17,702 nt of DNA from JAFARZ01 sp036490795 (GCA_036490795.1 DASXDG010000229.1:1-17702), one strand, 5' to 3'. Shown: positions 1-6,942, counted from the stretch's first letter. The notes: generated by a model not told the origin, from the letters alone. Numbers and translations: made by a program.

Positions 1-1329
1 GGCCTGGGAGAAGTCATCGTCGTCCCGGTGCGCCGTGTACGCGGTGCGCATGATGTCGCCGGTGACCTGATACTGCTCGCCGCGCCACAGCCCGCGATCG
101 GCCTGCGGCGGGCTCACAGTCCGCGGCGGGGAGGACGGCTGACCAAACCGGGCCTGGCCATTGCCCGAACCCGAACCAGGACCGGGACCCGAACCAGAAC
201 CCGAACCCGAACCCAGACCCGAACCCAGACCCGAACCCAGACCCGAACCAGGACCCGAACCGGGACCCGAACCGGGACCCGAACCGGAACCCGAACCGGG
301 ACCCGAACCGGGACCCGAACCGGAACCGGAACCGGGACCCAGACCTGAACCGGGACCCGGGACCGGACCGGAGCCGGGCTGAGGGCGCAACGAGGTCCGG
401 GGCAGTTGCAGGTAGTTCGGGCCGATCCGGTACCGGTGCGTATCGGGGTTGGAGAACAGCCGGCCCTGCAGCATCTTGTCCGGTGACGGGCCGATGCCCG
501 GCACCAGGTTGGCGGGCTCGAACGCGGACTGCTCGATCTCGGCGAAGTAGTTCACCGGGTTCCGGTCCAGCCTGATCCGGCCGATGGTGACCGGCGGATA
601 GTCGCGGTGCGGCCAGACCTTGGTCAGGTCGAACGGGTTGAACCGGTAGTCGGCGGCATCCGCGAACGGCATCACCTGGACCTGCACGGTCCAGGACGGG
701 AAGTCCCCCCGGGCGATCGCGCCATACAGATCACGGACGTGGTAATCGGGATCGCGCGCGGCGATGGCCAGGGCGTCGGCGTACGCGAGGTTCGCGGTGC
801 CCTGGTCGGTCTTGATGTGATACTTCACCCAGAACTTCCGGCCGGCCGCGTTGTCCCACGTGAACGTGTGGCCGCCATAGCCGTTCATGTGCCGCCAGGA
901 GGCGGGGATGCCGCGGTCCGTCATCAGCATCGTCACCTGATGCGCGGACTCCGGCCGGAGGGTCCAGTAGTCCCACTGCGAGTTGACGTCGTGCAGGTGA
1001 CCGGCCGCGCGCCGCCCGGGGTCACGGATGAAGAACACCGGGGTATTGCTGCCGACCAGGTCATAGCTGCCCTGCTCGGTATAGAACTTGATCGCGAAAC
1101 ACCGCGGGTCGCGGACCGTGTCCGCGCTGGACGGCTCTCCGGTCACGGCCGAGAAGCGGACGACCAGCCGGGTGGCCGTGCCCTTGGCGAACAGGCCGGC
1201 CTTGGTGTACTGGCTGACGTCCTCGGTCGCCTCGAACACGCCGTAGGCACCGCAGGCCCTGGTGTAACCCGCTCGCGCCGGCGCCGGGAAGCCGCCGCCA
1301 GCGGCGGTTACCGGGCGGTGATCGGTCAT
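1..1329 (-). CDS. Catalase-family protein, catalytic residues missing; C-terminus cut by window edge
   Basis: An open frame runs without a stop from ATG at 1329 to the left edge (443 codons, partial). It reads as a monofunctional heme catalase: residues 76-103 include FAIKFYTEQGSYDLVG, SNTPVFFIRDP; later QWDYW, RGIPASWRHMNGYG, FNPFDLTKVWPH, LVPGIGPSPDKMLQGRLFS and GPNYLQLP. Three things are wrong for an enzyme. About 45 N-terminal residues are absent, including the strand with the distal His (VVHAxG in the family; here GYTRACGAYG at 21-30). About 10 residues after FFIRDP are missing. The proximal heme ligand of the R-x3-Y motif is Asn294 (AAC at 450-448). The distal-pocket Asn (N95) is kept. 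Residues ~318-388 are a Gly-Ser/Gly-Pro expansion, after which catalase-like sequence resumes (MRTAYTAHRDDDDFSQA). The deletions are in frame, so this may be an inactive but expressed protein or an early pseudogene. GAGAGG lies about 12 nt before the start. Confidence 0.85.
   Translation of the reverse strand, partial: MTDHRPVTAAGGGFPAPARAGYTRACGAYGVFEATEDVSQYTKAGLFAKGTATRLVVRFSAVTGEPSSADTVRDPRCFAIKFYTEQGSYDLVGSNTPVFFIRDPGRRAAGHLHDVNSQWDYWTLRPESAHQVTMLMTDRGIPASWRHMNGYGGHTFTWDNAAGRKFWVKYHIKTDQGTANLAYADALAIAARDPDYHVRDLYGAIARGDFPSWTVQVQVMPFADAADYRFNPFDLTKVWPHRDYPPVTIGRIRLDRNPVNYFAEIEQSAFEPANLVPGIGPSPDKMLQGRLFSNPDTHRYRIGPNYLQLPRTSLRPQPGSGPVPGPGSGLGPGSGSGSGPGSGPGSGSGSGPGSGPGSGPGSGLGSGLGSGLGSGSGSGSGPGPGSGSGNGQARFGQPSSPPRTVSPPQADRGLWRGEQYQVTGDIMRTAYTAHRDDDDFSQA
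161..382. repeat. Hexanucleotide repeat tract (GAACCC/GGACCC) inside the catalase-like gene
   Basis: About 220 bp of degenerate 6-bp units, GAACCC, GGACCC, CAGACC and GAACCG on the plus strand. Unit lengths stay multiples of three, so the host frame on the minus strand is kept and reads alternating Gly-Ser and Gly-Pro. It replaces the variable stretch between LQLP and the C-terminal MRTAY...DDDD segment of normal catalases. The plus strand is also open across it, giving Pro-Glu/Pro-Gly or Arg-Thr repeats that I treat as shadow frames. Confidence 0.9.
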
Positions 1330-1357
1330 CGGTCAGTTCATCCTCTCGGTCTCTAGC

Positions 1358-1387
1358 GTCATGGTAGGCACGGGTCATGGTAGGCAC
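1358..1387. promoter_or_regulatory. Two perfect 14-bp direct repeats in the divergent catalase/Rieske region
   Basis: GTCATGGTAGGCAC occurs at 1358-1371 and again at 1374-1387 (16-bp period). On the minus strand each copy holds TACCAT, a TANNNT-type -10 match, 36 to 58 bases upstream of the catalase start. The position between divergent genes suits an operator or duplicated promoter element, but a simple tandem duplication explains it equally well. The first copy overlaps the longest reading of the Rieske gene, arguing for a later start there. Confidence 0.4.
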
Positions 1388-2329
1388 AGCGCGATTGCGG
1401 GTACGCATGAACGTGTGCGGCAAACCCCCGTTTCCGTGCGACGAAAGTCTCGCGCGATTCCCTGGCCCGTAGCACTCGCCGAGCGGATCGAGCGCGCTCA
1501 CGCGCTCGACCGCCCGATCCGGGTGCTGTCCGACGCCGTCGTCCGTGCCCTGCCCGCTGGTCAGCGGGCGGACGCGCTGCACGGCGTGCCCTTCGGCCAG
1601 CCAGCCCACCCGGCGCTGGTGCGGCTGCCCATCGGCTGCTGGACGTCGGCGGTCCTGCTTGACCTCGCCGGCGTCCGCGGCAGGGCGCCGATCGTGCTGC
1701 TCGCGGCCGGCGTGGCGGGCAGTTTCCCGGCCGCCGCCACCGGCCTCGCCGACTGGTCAGCGCTGCACCAGGACCAGCAGCGGGTCGGGCTCGTCCACCT
1801 GGCCTTCCAGGGCACCGCCAGCCTGCTGTTCACCGGGTCGATGCTGGCCAGGTCGCTCGGCCGTCACCGTACCGGCAAGACGCTCGGCGTGCTCGGCCTG
1901 CTGACCGCGACTGGCGGCGGTTACCTGGGCGGCCACCTGGCGCTGCGGCTCGGCGCGGGCGCCAACCACGCCGATCAGATCAGTCACCTGTCCGGGCTCG
2001 GCTGGCACGACCTGTGCTCGGTGACGTCGCTGCCGACCGGGCAGGCGGTGCGACGCCAGCTCGGCTACCTGTCGCTGCTCGTGTACCGGTCTGCGGCCAA
2101 CTCGGTCTTCGTCCTGGCGGACCGGTGCGCGCACCTCGGCGGCCCGCTGCACCAGGGACGGATCACCGCCAAGGACGACGGGACGGCGTGCGTTACCTGC
2201 CCGTGGCACGGATCGACGTTCCGGCTGGACTCGGGAAAGGTCGCGCACGGGCCCGCCACCGCGCGGCAGCCGTCCTTCGAGGTGCGGGTCAGCGAGGACG
2301 GCATGGTCCAGCTACGCCCGCGGCCCTGA
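1361..2329 (+). CDS. DUF2231 membrane domain fused to a Rieske [2Fe-2S] domain
   Basis: Up to 322 residues. The N-terminal half resembles DUF2231: GVPFGQPAHPALVRLPIG (75-92) followed by hydrophobic helices at about 92-104, 111-130, 145-163 and 175-195, with charged HLALRLG and H-rich turns. The C-terminal domain is a Rieske ferredoxin: CAHLGG at 256-261 (C256, H258) and CPWHG at 280-284 (C280, H283), the two Cys-His pairs that bind a [2Fe-2S] cluster. This fusion is common in actinobacteria and is presumed to act in membrane electron transfer; no substrate is known to me. The ATG at 1361 has no ribosome-binding site and lies within the repeat region; GTG at 1415 or 1436 in the same frame could be the real start. 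Its last 18 bp overlap the end of the convergent SPFH gene. Confidence 0.85.
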   Translation: MVGTGHGRHSAIAGTHERVRQTPVSVRRKSRAIPWPVALAERIERAHALDRPIRVLSDAVVRALPAGQRADALHGVPFGQPAHPALVRLPIGCWTSAVLLDLAGVRGRAPIVLLAAGVAGSFPAAATGLADWSALHQDQQRVGLVHLAFQGTASLLFTGSMLARSLGRHRTGKTLGVLGLLTATGGGYLGGHLALRLGAGANHADQISHLSGLGWHDLCSVTSLPTGQAVRRQLGYLSLLVYRSAANSVFVLADRCAHLGGPLHQGRITAKDDGTACVTCPWHGSTFRLDSGKVAHGPATARQPSFEVRVSEDGMVQLRPRP

Positions 2330-3235
2330 GCCGTTCAGGAAGGCGGCGCCGATTCCTTCCAGCGCCCGCCCGATCTCGCTGGGAACGATCCAGACCTTGT
2401 TCGCGTCGCCCTTGGCAAGCTGCGGCAGCATCTGCAGGTACTGGTAGGCGAGCAGCCGCTGGTCCGGGTTCCCGTCATGGATGGCACGGAACACGGTGGT
2501 GATGGCCTCGGCCTGGCCCCTGGCGCTTACCGCAGCCGCCTTCGCCTCGGCCTCGGCGCGCAGCAGCGCCGCCTCGGACTCACCGCGCGCCCTCAGCACC
2601 GCCGCCTGCCGCTCGCCCTCCGCGGTCAAGATCGCGGACTGCTTGGAACCCTCGGCGGACAAGATGGCGGCCCGCTTGTCCCGATCGGCGCGCATCTGCT
2701 TCTCCATCGAGTCCTGGATGGAGGCCGGCGGCTCGATGGCGCGCAGCTCGACCCGGCTGACCCGCAGTCCCCACTTCCCCGTCGCCTCGTCGAGCTGGCG
2801 GCGCAGCATGCTGTTGATCTCGTCCCGCGAGCTGAGCGCCGTCTCCAGGTCCATTCCGCCCACGACGTTCCGCAGCGTGGTCAGCGTCAGCTGCTCCACC
2901 CCGGTGATGTAGCTGGAGATCTCATAGGTGGCGGCCCTGGCATCGGTCACCTGGAAGTAGATGATGGTGTCGATGCTCACCACCAGGTTGTCCTTGGTGA
3001 TCACCGGCTGCGGCGGGAAGCTGACCACCTGCTCGCGCAGGTCGATCAGCGGGCGCAGCTGGTCGATGAACGGCGTGATCACGTTGAGCCCGGCGTGCAG
3101 CGTCCGGTGATACCGGCCGAACCGCTCCACGATCCCCGCGGTCGCCTGGGGCACGATGCGCACCGAACGGATCACGATGGCGCCGATAACGCCGGCGAAA
3201 CTGACCAGCACGGCGGCGGCCACTAGGGTGCTCAT
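2312..3235 (-). CDS. SPFH/band-7 domain membrane protein (paraslipin/QmcA type)
   Basis: 307 residues. An N-terminal membrane anchor (about residues 4-24) is followed by the band-7 core: VPQATAGIVERFGRYHRTLHAGLNVITPF, the stomatin-type opening, then LREQVVSFPPQPVITKDN and TLRNVVGGMDLETALSSRDEIN. Residues about 180-245 are Ala/Glu/Arg-rich (EKQMRADRDKRAAILSAEG, EAEAKAAAVSARGQAEA) and form the expected coiled coil. Family members oligomerise at the inner membrane face and organise membrane microdomains or partner proteases. No NfeD partner is visible; the gene follows an ABC ATPase by 54 bp on the same strand and may share its transcript. Confidence 0.92.
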   Translation of the reverse strand: MSTLVAAAVLVSFAGVIGAIVIRSVRIVPQATAGIVERFGRYHRTLHAGLNVITPFIDQLRPLIDLREQVVSFPPQPVITKDNLVVSIDTIIYFQVTDARAATYEISSYITGVEQLTLTTLRNVVGGMDLETALSSRDEINSMLRRQLDEATGKWGLRVSRVELRAIEPPASIQDSMEKQMRADRDKRAAILSAEGSKQSAILTAEGERQAAVLRARGESEAALLRAEAEAKAAAVSARGQAEAITTVFRAIHDGNPDQRLLAYQYLQMLPQLAKGDANKVWIVPSEIGRALEGIGAAFLNGSGPRA

Positions 3236-3289
3236 GTCTTGCTACGCTAGCGACTCAGCGTCCCCGAGAGGGCACGATGCGTAGATTGC

Positions 3290-4075
3290 CTAGCGCGCTC
3301 GAGCAGTCCAGCGGTTCTGCCGATGCTCAATCTCCAGCTGGACGCCGAAGCACCGGGACAAGTTCCGTGCGGTGAACACGTCCTCGACCGGACCTGAGGC
3401 GAGCACAGAACCCCGGCGCAGCAGCATCGCGTGGGTGAAACCGTCGGGGACTTCCTCCACATGATGGGTGACGAGCACCATCATCGGCGCCTTCGGGTCC
3501 TTGGCGAGCATGGTCAGCCGGCGCAGCAGATCCTCCCTGCCACCGAGATCCAGCCCGGCGGCCGGCTCGTCGAGCAGCAGCAGCTCCGGATCGGGCATCA
3601 TCGCGCGGGCGATCTGCACCCGCTTGCGCTCGCCCTCGGACAGCGTGGAGAACTTGCGCCTGATCAGGTGCGCGCAGCCGAGCGCGTCAAGCAGTTCGAC
3701 GGCACGAGTGACGTCGGCCGAGTCGTATTCCTCTTTCCACCTGCCGAGGATCGCGTAGGAGGCGGTCAGCACCAGGTCGATGACCTTCTCGCCGGGCGGG
3801 ACCTGTTCGGCAATCGCGGCGCTGGTCAGCCCGATCCTTGGCCGCAGGTCGAACACGTCGACCTCGCCGAGCCGCTCGCCGAGCACCTCGACGCTGCCCG
3901 AGGACGCGAATACCATCGTGGCGGCCACCTGGAGCAGCGTGGTCTTGCCGGCGCCGTTGGGCCCGATCAGGATCCACCGCTCGTTTTCGTGCGCCGTCCA
4001 GTCGATGTCACGCAGCAGTACAGCCGCGTCCCGCCGGACTTCAACGCCGCGCAACCGCAGCACCTCGTCGGACAT
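3290..4075 (-). CDS. ABC transporter ATP-binding protein (orphan)
   Basis: 261 residues, a single nucleotide-binding domain. Walker A GPNGAGKT is at 38-45, signature LSEGE at 145-149, Walker B LLLLDEP with Glu170, D-loop AGLD, and switch His in VTHH at about 204. The Q-loop position reads GLTSAAIAEQ rather than the usual PQ form, as in ModF-like stand-alone ATPases. No permease or binding-protein gene is adjacent, so the transported substrate, if any, cannot be named; ModF-like or other non-transport roles are possible. GAGGAAGGGG lies just upstream of the ATG and supports this start. It probably heads an operon with the SPFH gene. Confidence 0.92.
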   Translation of the reverse strand: MSDEVLRLRGVEVRRDAAVLLRDIDWTAHENERWILIGPNGAGKTTLLQVAATMVFASSGSVEVLGERLGEVDVFDLRPRIGLTSAAIAEQVPPGEKVIDLVLTASYAILGRWKEEYDSADVTRAVELLDALGCAHLIRRKFSTLSEGERKRVQIARAMMPDPELLLLDEPAAGLDLGGREDLLRRLTMLAKDPKAPMMVLVTHHVEEVPDGFTHAMLLRRGSVLASGPVEDVFTARNLSRCFGVQLEIEHRQNRWTARAR

Positions 4076-4523
4076 CAGGCCCCTTCCTCGGCGCGTCCCG
4101 AACCCGAACCTATGTCACCGCATACCGATCATCCCAGCCGGCGGGCGCCGCCGGGCACCCGGCCGGCCAGGAATCCTGGTTCGACGCGGCCCGCGCGGCG
4201 GCGCGGGGACCGCCGGAGCGCCGGTACTCAGGTGACTACTGACATTCAGGTGACACCGGACAACAGGCCGTCGCGCATTTCGCGTCGAAGGCTAGCGGTT
4301 AATACGCGCACACGCGGACACGCACACAATCGTGCCCGCTAATTGTCCGGCCGGCGCACCTCCGGGTGAAGCACCACTGCCCGTTATGATAAAAATATCC
4401 GTTATGCTGTTAACGCGGCAATGGGGGCGCCTGAGCGCGAATGATGCCGCTGTTGCCGCCGCGATTTCGTTGACACACTGGGGCCTGCCGGGGCCGCCGG
4501 CCTAGGGTGGTCGAGGGGCCCAA

Positions 4524-4627
4524 TGTCATCCGTTAGCCGACAGTGTCACCCGTTAGCGTGGGCGAGTTCGGGACAAAAGCCGCAGCTACCCGCGAGTACG
4601 GGTGACAAAGCAAGGTAACGGGTGACA
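4524..4627. promoter_or_regulatory. Four-copy symmetric element array (TGTCAYCCGTTA type)
   Basis: Forward copies TGTCATCCGTTAGC (4524-4537) and TGTCACCCGTTAGC (4544-4557) are spaced 20 bp apart. Inverted copies TACGGGTGACA (4597-4607) and TAACGGGTGACA (4616-4627) are also offset 20 bp. Outer and inner pairs share the same midpoint, 4575.5. Two-helical-turn spacing and mirror symmetry suggest cooperative binding sites of a dimeric regulator. The likely target is the cassette starting at 4835; which regulator binds is unknown. Confidence 0.5.
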
Positions 4628-4696
4628 GAGGTACCGGAGCCCGCCAAGCAGGGCGGACCGTGGGCGCCGGCCGAGGCCGGATCCGATAAACCCCAT

Positions 4697-4725
4697 TTGT
4701 CCGAAGTATTAAGTTGTGATCTTAT
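4697..4725 (+). promoter_or_regulatory. Candidate sigma-70-type promoter for the Cys-rich protein/sortase cassette
   Basis: TTGTCC (4697-4702), a 17-bp spacer, then TCTTAT (4720-4725), in an AT-rich segment 110 bp before the ATG at 4835 and about 70 bp after the last of the four symmetric elements. Matches to consensus are moderate (about four of six in each box), so this is a guess from position and composition. Confidence 0.3.
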
Positions 4726-4834
4726 GGAATGCTTACGAGAACGCCCATTCCCGTAATGTGCCACTACGCTCCATTATCTGTCGCGCGAATGCCAGGGCCG
4801 ATAAACCGCGCGACGTTTTAGCAAAGGAGCGGTA

Positions 4835-5491
4835 ATGAAAATGCGAATCCGGGTGATATCAGGCAGCTTCGCCGTTGGCGCGACGCTGATCCTGACCGGA
4901 ACCGCCGCGCACGCGATGACCCCGGCCGGCCACGTCGCGGTAGCGCAGCACGCTGCCGACCCTGGCAAAAACGACGGCAACTGCGGAACCAACTGCGGCG
5001 GGAACGGCTGGGGCTCGGGCGGGTGCGGAACCAACTGCGGAGGCGGCGGAGGGTGCGGGTCCAACTGCGGCGGCAGCGGCTGCGGCAGTAACTGCTGCGG
5101 GTACAACTGCACGACTCCCCCGACCAAGAAACCGTGCCCGCCAACCCCGACACCACCTTGCACGCCGACACCGCCACCTGTCGAACACCACACCACGCCG
5201 CCAATCCCGACGCCGTCGGTGTCGACCTCGACGGTGACGGTAACGATTACCGCCACCGCGTCGGCGACACCGCCACCCACTACACCGCCGCCAGCGACGA
5301 CCGCGCCGCCTCAGGTCCAGTCGGCGACGCCGATCCCGTCCGGTCCGGCGCAGACCGGCGGCGGCATCAGCAGCGGCAGCGACACCGTCCTCGCCGCGGG
5401 CGGTGGCGTGGCCGCGCTGGCGAGCAGCGGGTTCGGCCTGTTCGCGATCCGGCGCTGGCAGCACACCCGCACACGCGGCCGGCGTCACTAG
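4835..5491 (+). CDS. Secreted Cys-rich CGxNC-repeat protein with Pro/Thr stalk and sorting-like tail
   Basis: 218 residues. A signal peptide (MKMRIR then a hydrophobic core to about 27, GTAAHA) is followed by a Gly/Cys segment at 50-92 with five CGxNC units (CGTNC twice, CGSNC twice, CGYNC), ten cysteines in all. Two more cysteines lie in KPCPPTPTPPC. Residues 93-168 are a Pro/Thr-rich, probably extended stalk. The tail has PAQTG (171-175), a hydrophobic span (about 184-205) and RRWQHTRTRGRRH, the layout of a sortase sorting signal; compared with LAxTG only the Leu is changed to Pro. The next gene is a sortase, 6 bp away, so the protein is probably its substrate and ends up on the cell wall. 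AAGGAG at 4824-4829 fixes the start. I do not recognise the Cys-rich family; metal binding, disulfide cross-linking or a coat role are all open. Confidence 0.85.
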   Translation: MKMRIRVISGSFAVGATLILTGTAAHAMTPAGHVAVAQHAADPGKNDGNCGTNCGGNGWGSGGCGTNCGGGGGCGSNCGGSGCGSNCCGYNCTTPPTKKPCPPTPTPPCTPTPPPVEHHTTPPIPTPSVSTSTVTVTITATASATPPPTTPPPATTAPPQVQSATPIPSGPAQTGGGISSGSDTVLAAGGGVAALASSGFGLFAIRRWQHTRTRGRRH

Positions 5492-5497
5492 CACGCG

Positions 5498-6169
5498 GTG
5501 CTGTATCTGGCACGGCACCGGAGCAAGCCACTGGGGCGGTGGGCACTGCTCATCGCCCTGGTGGCGGCTTCCGCGTGCTTCACCAGCCTGATCGTGGTGT
5601 TCCTCGGGCTGGCCAGCCACGGCCCCGAGCCACCGCCGGCCGCCACCACGATCCCCGCGTCGGTGAAGACGACCGCACCCAAACTGGCCGTCACCGCCAA
5701 GAAGCACATCAACACCCTGAAACGTTCGGTGCCGGTACGGCTGCGCATCCCCGCGATCGGGGTGAACGCGCCGATCACCGAGGTCGGACTGAACGCCAAC
5801 GACAGCGTGCAGGTGCCGCCGCTCGGCGACCACAACCTGGCCGGCTGGTACAAGTACGGGCCGACGCCCGGCCAGAAGGGGCCGTCGGTGCTCCTCGGTC
5901 ACGTCGACTCCGTCACCGGCGCATCGGTGTTCTTCTACCTGAAGGACCTGAAGAAGGGAGACAAGATCTACGTAGGGCTCAAGGACGGGAAGACCGCGAC
6001 GTTCGTCGTGGACGGGCTGCAGCGGGTGTCGAAGACCACGTTCCCCACCAAGGACGTCTACGGCACGCTCGGCTACGCGGGCCTGCGGGTGATCACCTGC
6101 GGCGGATCATTCGACCCCACCAGCGGCCACTACGACGACAACATCATCGTCTACGCTCAACTCATTTAG
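5498..6169 (+). CDS. Class F-like sortase
   Basis: 223 residues from a GTG start 6 bp after the stop of the Cys-rich protein gene. Residues about 12-38 form an N-terminal membrane anchor, followed by a Pro/Thr/Lys linker. The sortase barrel begins near VRLRIPAIGVNAPI (80-93). Catalytic His135 lies in LGHVDS and Cys201 in VITCGGSFD; the end GHYDDNIIVYA is typical of actinobacterial class F enzymes. Such transpeptidases join surface proteins with LPxTG-like signals to the envelope. There is no Arg after Cys201, so the third residue of the usual His-Cys-Arg set is not apparent; R197 just before the Cys is the nearest. No strong ribosome-binding site precedes the GTG, which fits translational coupling to the upstream gene. 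The two genes form a dedicated surface-display cassette. Confidence 0.9.
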   Translation: MLYLARHRSKPLGRWALLIALVAASACFTSLIVVFLGLASHGPEPPPAATTIPASVKTTAPKLAVTAKKHINTLKRSVPVRLRIPAIGVNAPITEVGLNANDSVQVPPLGDHNLAGWYKYGPTPGQKGPSVLLGHVDSVTGASVFFYLKDLKKGDKIYVGLKDGKTATFVVDGLQRVSKTTFPTKDVYGTLGYAGLRVITCGGSFDPTSGHYDDNIIVYAQLI

Positions 6170-6288
6170 CTCACGCTGTGTTTATTTGCTCACTCGCAGC
6201 TGGGGCGCCTTTTGGGTATTGCCTTCCCTCGTCGCCAAAGAGCGGCTCCTCAGTCCAGGCAATACCGGGCGCTCCAGCGCTTCGTGAG

Positions 6289-6322
6289 CTGGGGGGCTGG
6301 GGGGCTGGGGGGCTGGGGGGCT
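6289..6322. repeat. 8-bp tandem repeat (CTGGGGGG)x4, G-quadruplex-like
   Basis: Four perfect CTGGGGGG units at 6289-6320 followed by CT. The plus strand has four G6 tracts separated by CT, a canonical G-quadruplex pattern. It sits between the convergent sortase and response-regulator genes, two bases after the last unit ending before the regulator's stop codon at 6325-6327. The remainder of the 155-bp gap shows no clear terminator hairpin. Confidence 0.85.
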
Positions 6323-6324
6323 AT

Positions 6325-6942
6325 CTAGAGATCGTGTCTTACGGCCACCAAGGCCGCTTGGGTGCGGTCTTGGACGCCTAGCTTGGCTAGGACGGCGCTG
6401 ACGTGTGCTTTGACTGTCTTCTCTGAGACGGTGAGGGTGCGGGCGATCTCGCGGTTGGACTTGCCTTTGGCTAGTTCGGCCAGGACCTCGCGCTCGCGGG
6501 TGGTCAGCAGGTCGATGCCGTCGCCGACAGCACCGCCGGACGAACGCACCAGGTTGCCGGCTGCCTGCTGGGAGAGGAGGACGTTGCCGTCGTGGACCGA
6601 TCTGATCGCGCGGACTAGGGCGTCGGGGTCGATGTCCTTGTACACCACGCCGGCCGCGCCGGCCCGCATCGCCAGGGTTGCCGACGACGTGTCGGTGGCA
6701 CTGGTCAGTACCAGTACCCGGGACGGGCACTCGCGGAGTTCGCCGAGGACGGCGATGCCGTCCATGCCCGGCAGCTTGAGGTCCAGCAAGATCACGTCGG
6801 GGGCGAGCGCGGCGGCTAGGGCGAGCGCGGCCTGCCCGTCCCCGGCTTCGCCCACGACCGCGATGCCGTCTTGCACGTCGAGCAGGGCACGTATGCCCTG
6901 ACGGACCACCGGATGGTCGTCCACCAGCAGCACGGTGATCAT
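6325..6942 (-). CDS. NarL/DevR-family response regulator
   Basis: 205 residues. The receiver domain (1-120) has the acidic pair D8-D9, phosphoacceptor D54 in VILLDLKLPGMDG, Thr80 and Lys102. A LuxR-type helix-turn-helix follows (about 143-205): LTTREREVLAELAKGKSNREIARTLTVSEKTVKAHVSAVLAKLG. Its ATG overlaps the kinase stop codon in an ATGA, so it is translated from the kinase transcript and is the kinase's partner. It should bind inverted-repeat DNA as a phosphorylated dimer; a candidate site lies upstream of the kinase at 8112-8123. The signal and target genes are unknown. Confidence 0.96.
   Translation of the reverse strand: MITVLLVDDHPVVRQGIRALLDVQDGIAVVGEAGDGQAALALAAALAPDVILLDLKLPGMDGIAVLGELRECPSRVLVLTSATDTSSATLAMRAGAAGVVYKDIDPDALVRAIRSVHDGNVLLSQQAAGNLVRSSGGAVGDGIDLLTTREREVLAELAKGKSNREIARTLTVSEKTVKAHVSAVLAKLGVQDRTQAALVAVRHDL

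Larger units (their letters stand above)
4076..4834. other. 760-bp gene-free region rich in short repeats
   Basis: Between the ABC ATPase (leftward) and the Cys-rich protein gene (rightward). I see no convincing gene; a 72-codon minus-strand frame at 4546-4764 has no start signal or family resemblance. The stretch contains TCAGGTGAC twice (4228, 4246), an AT-rich island with CCGTTATG twice (4381, 4399), a symmetric set of four TGTCAYCCGTTA-type elements (4524-4627), and an AT-rich segment at 4690-4790 with a promoter-like pair. It most likely carries divergent promoters and operators. Confidence 0.6.

Noticed and set aside
161..382. Plus-strand reading frames coding for Pro-Glu/Pro-Gly or Arg-Thr repeats
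   Set aside because: They are translations of the same hexanucleotide tract in other frames; the minus-strand catalase frame continues on both sides of the tract.
4470..4508. TTGACA at 4470-4475 followed by TAGGGT at 4503-4508 as a promoter
   Set aside because: The spacer would be 27 bp, far too long for a sigma-70-type promoter; no -10 box occurs at 16-18 bp.
4546..4764. 72-codon minus-strand frame in the repeat-rich gap
   Set aside because: No ribosome-binding site, no family resemblance, and it runs through the symmetric element array.
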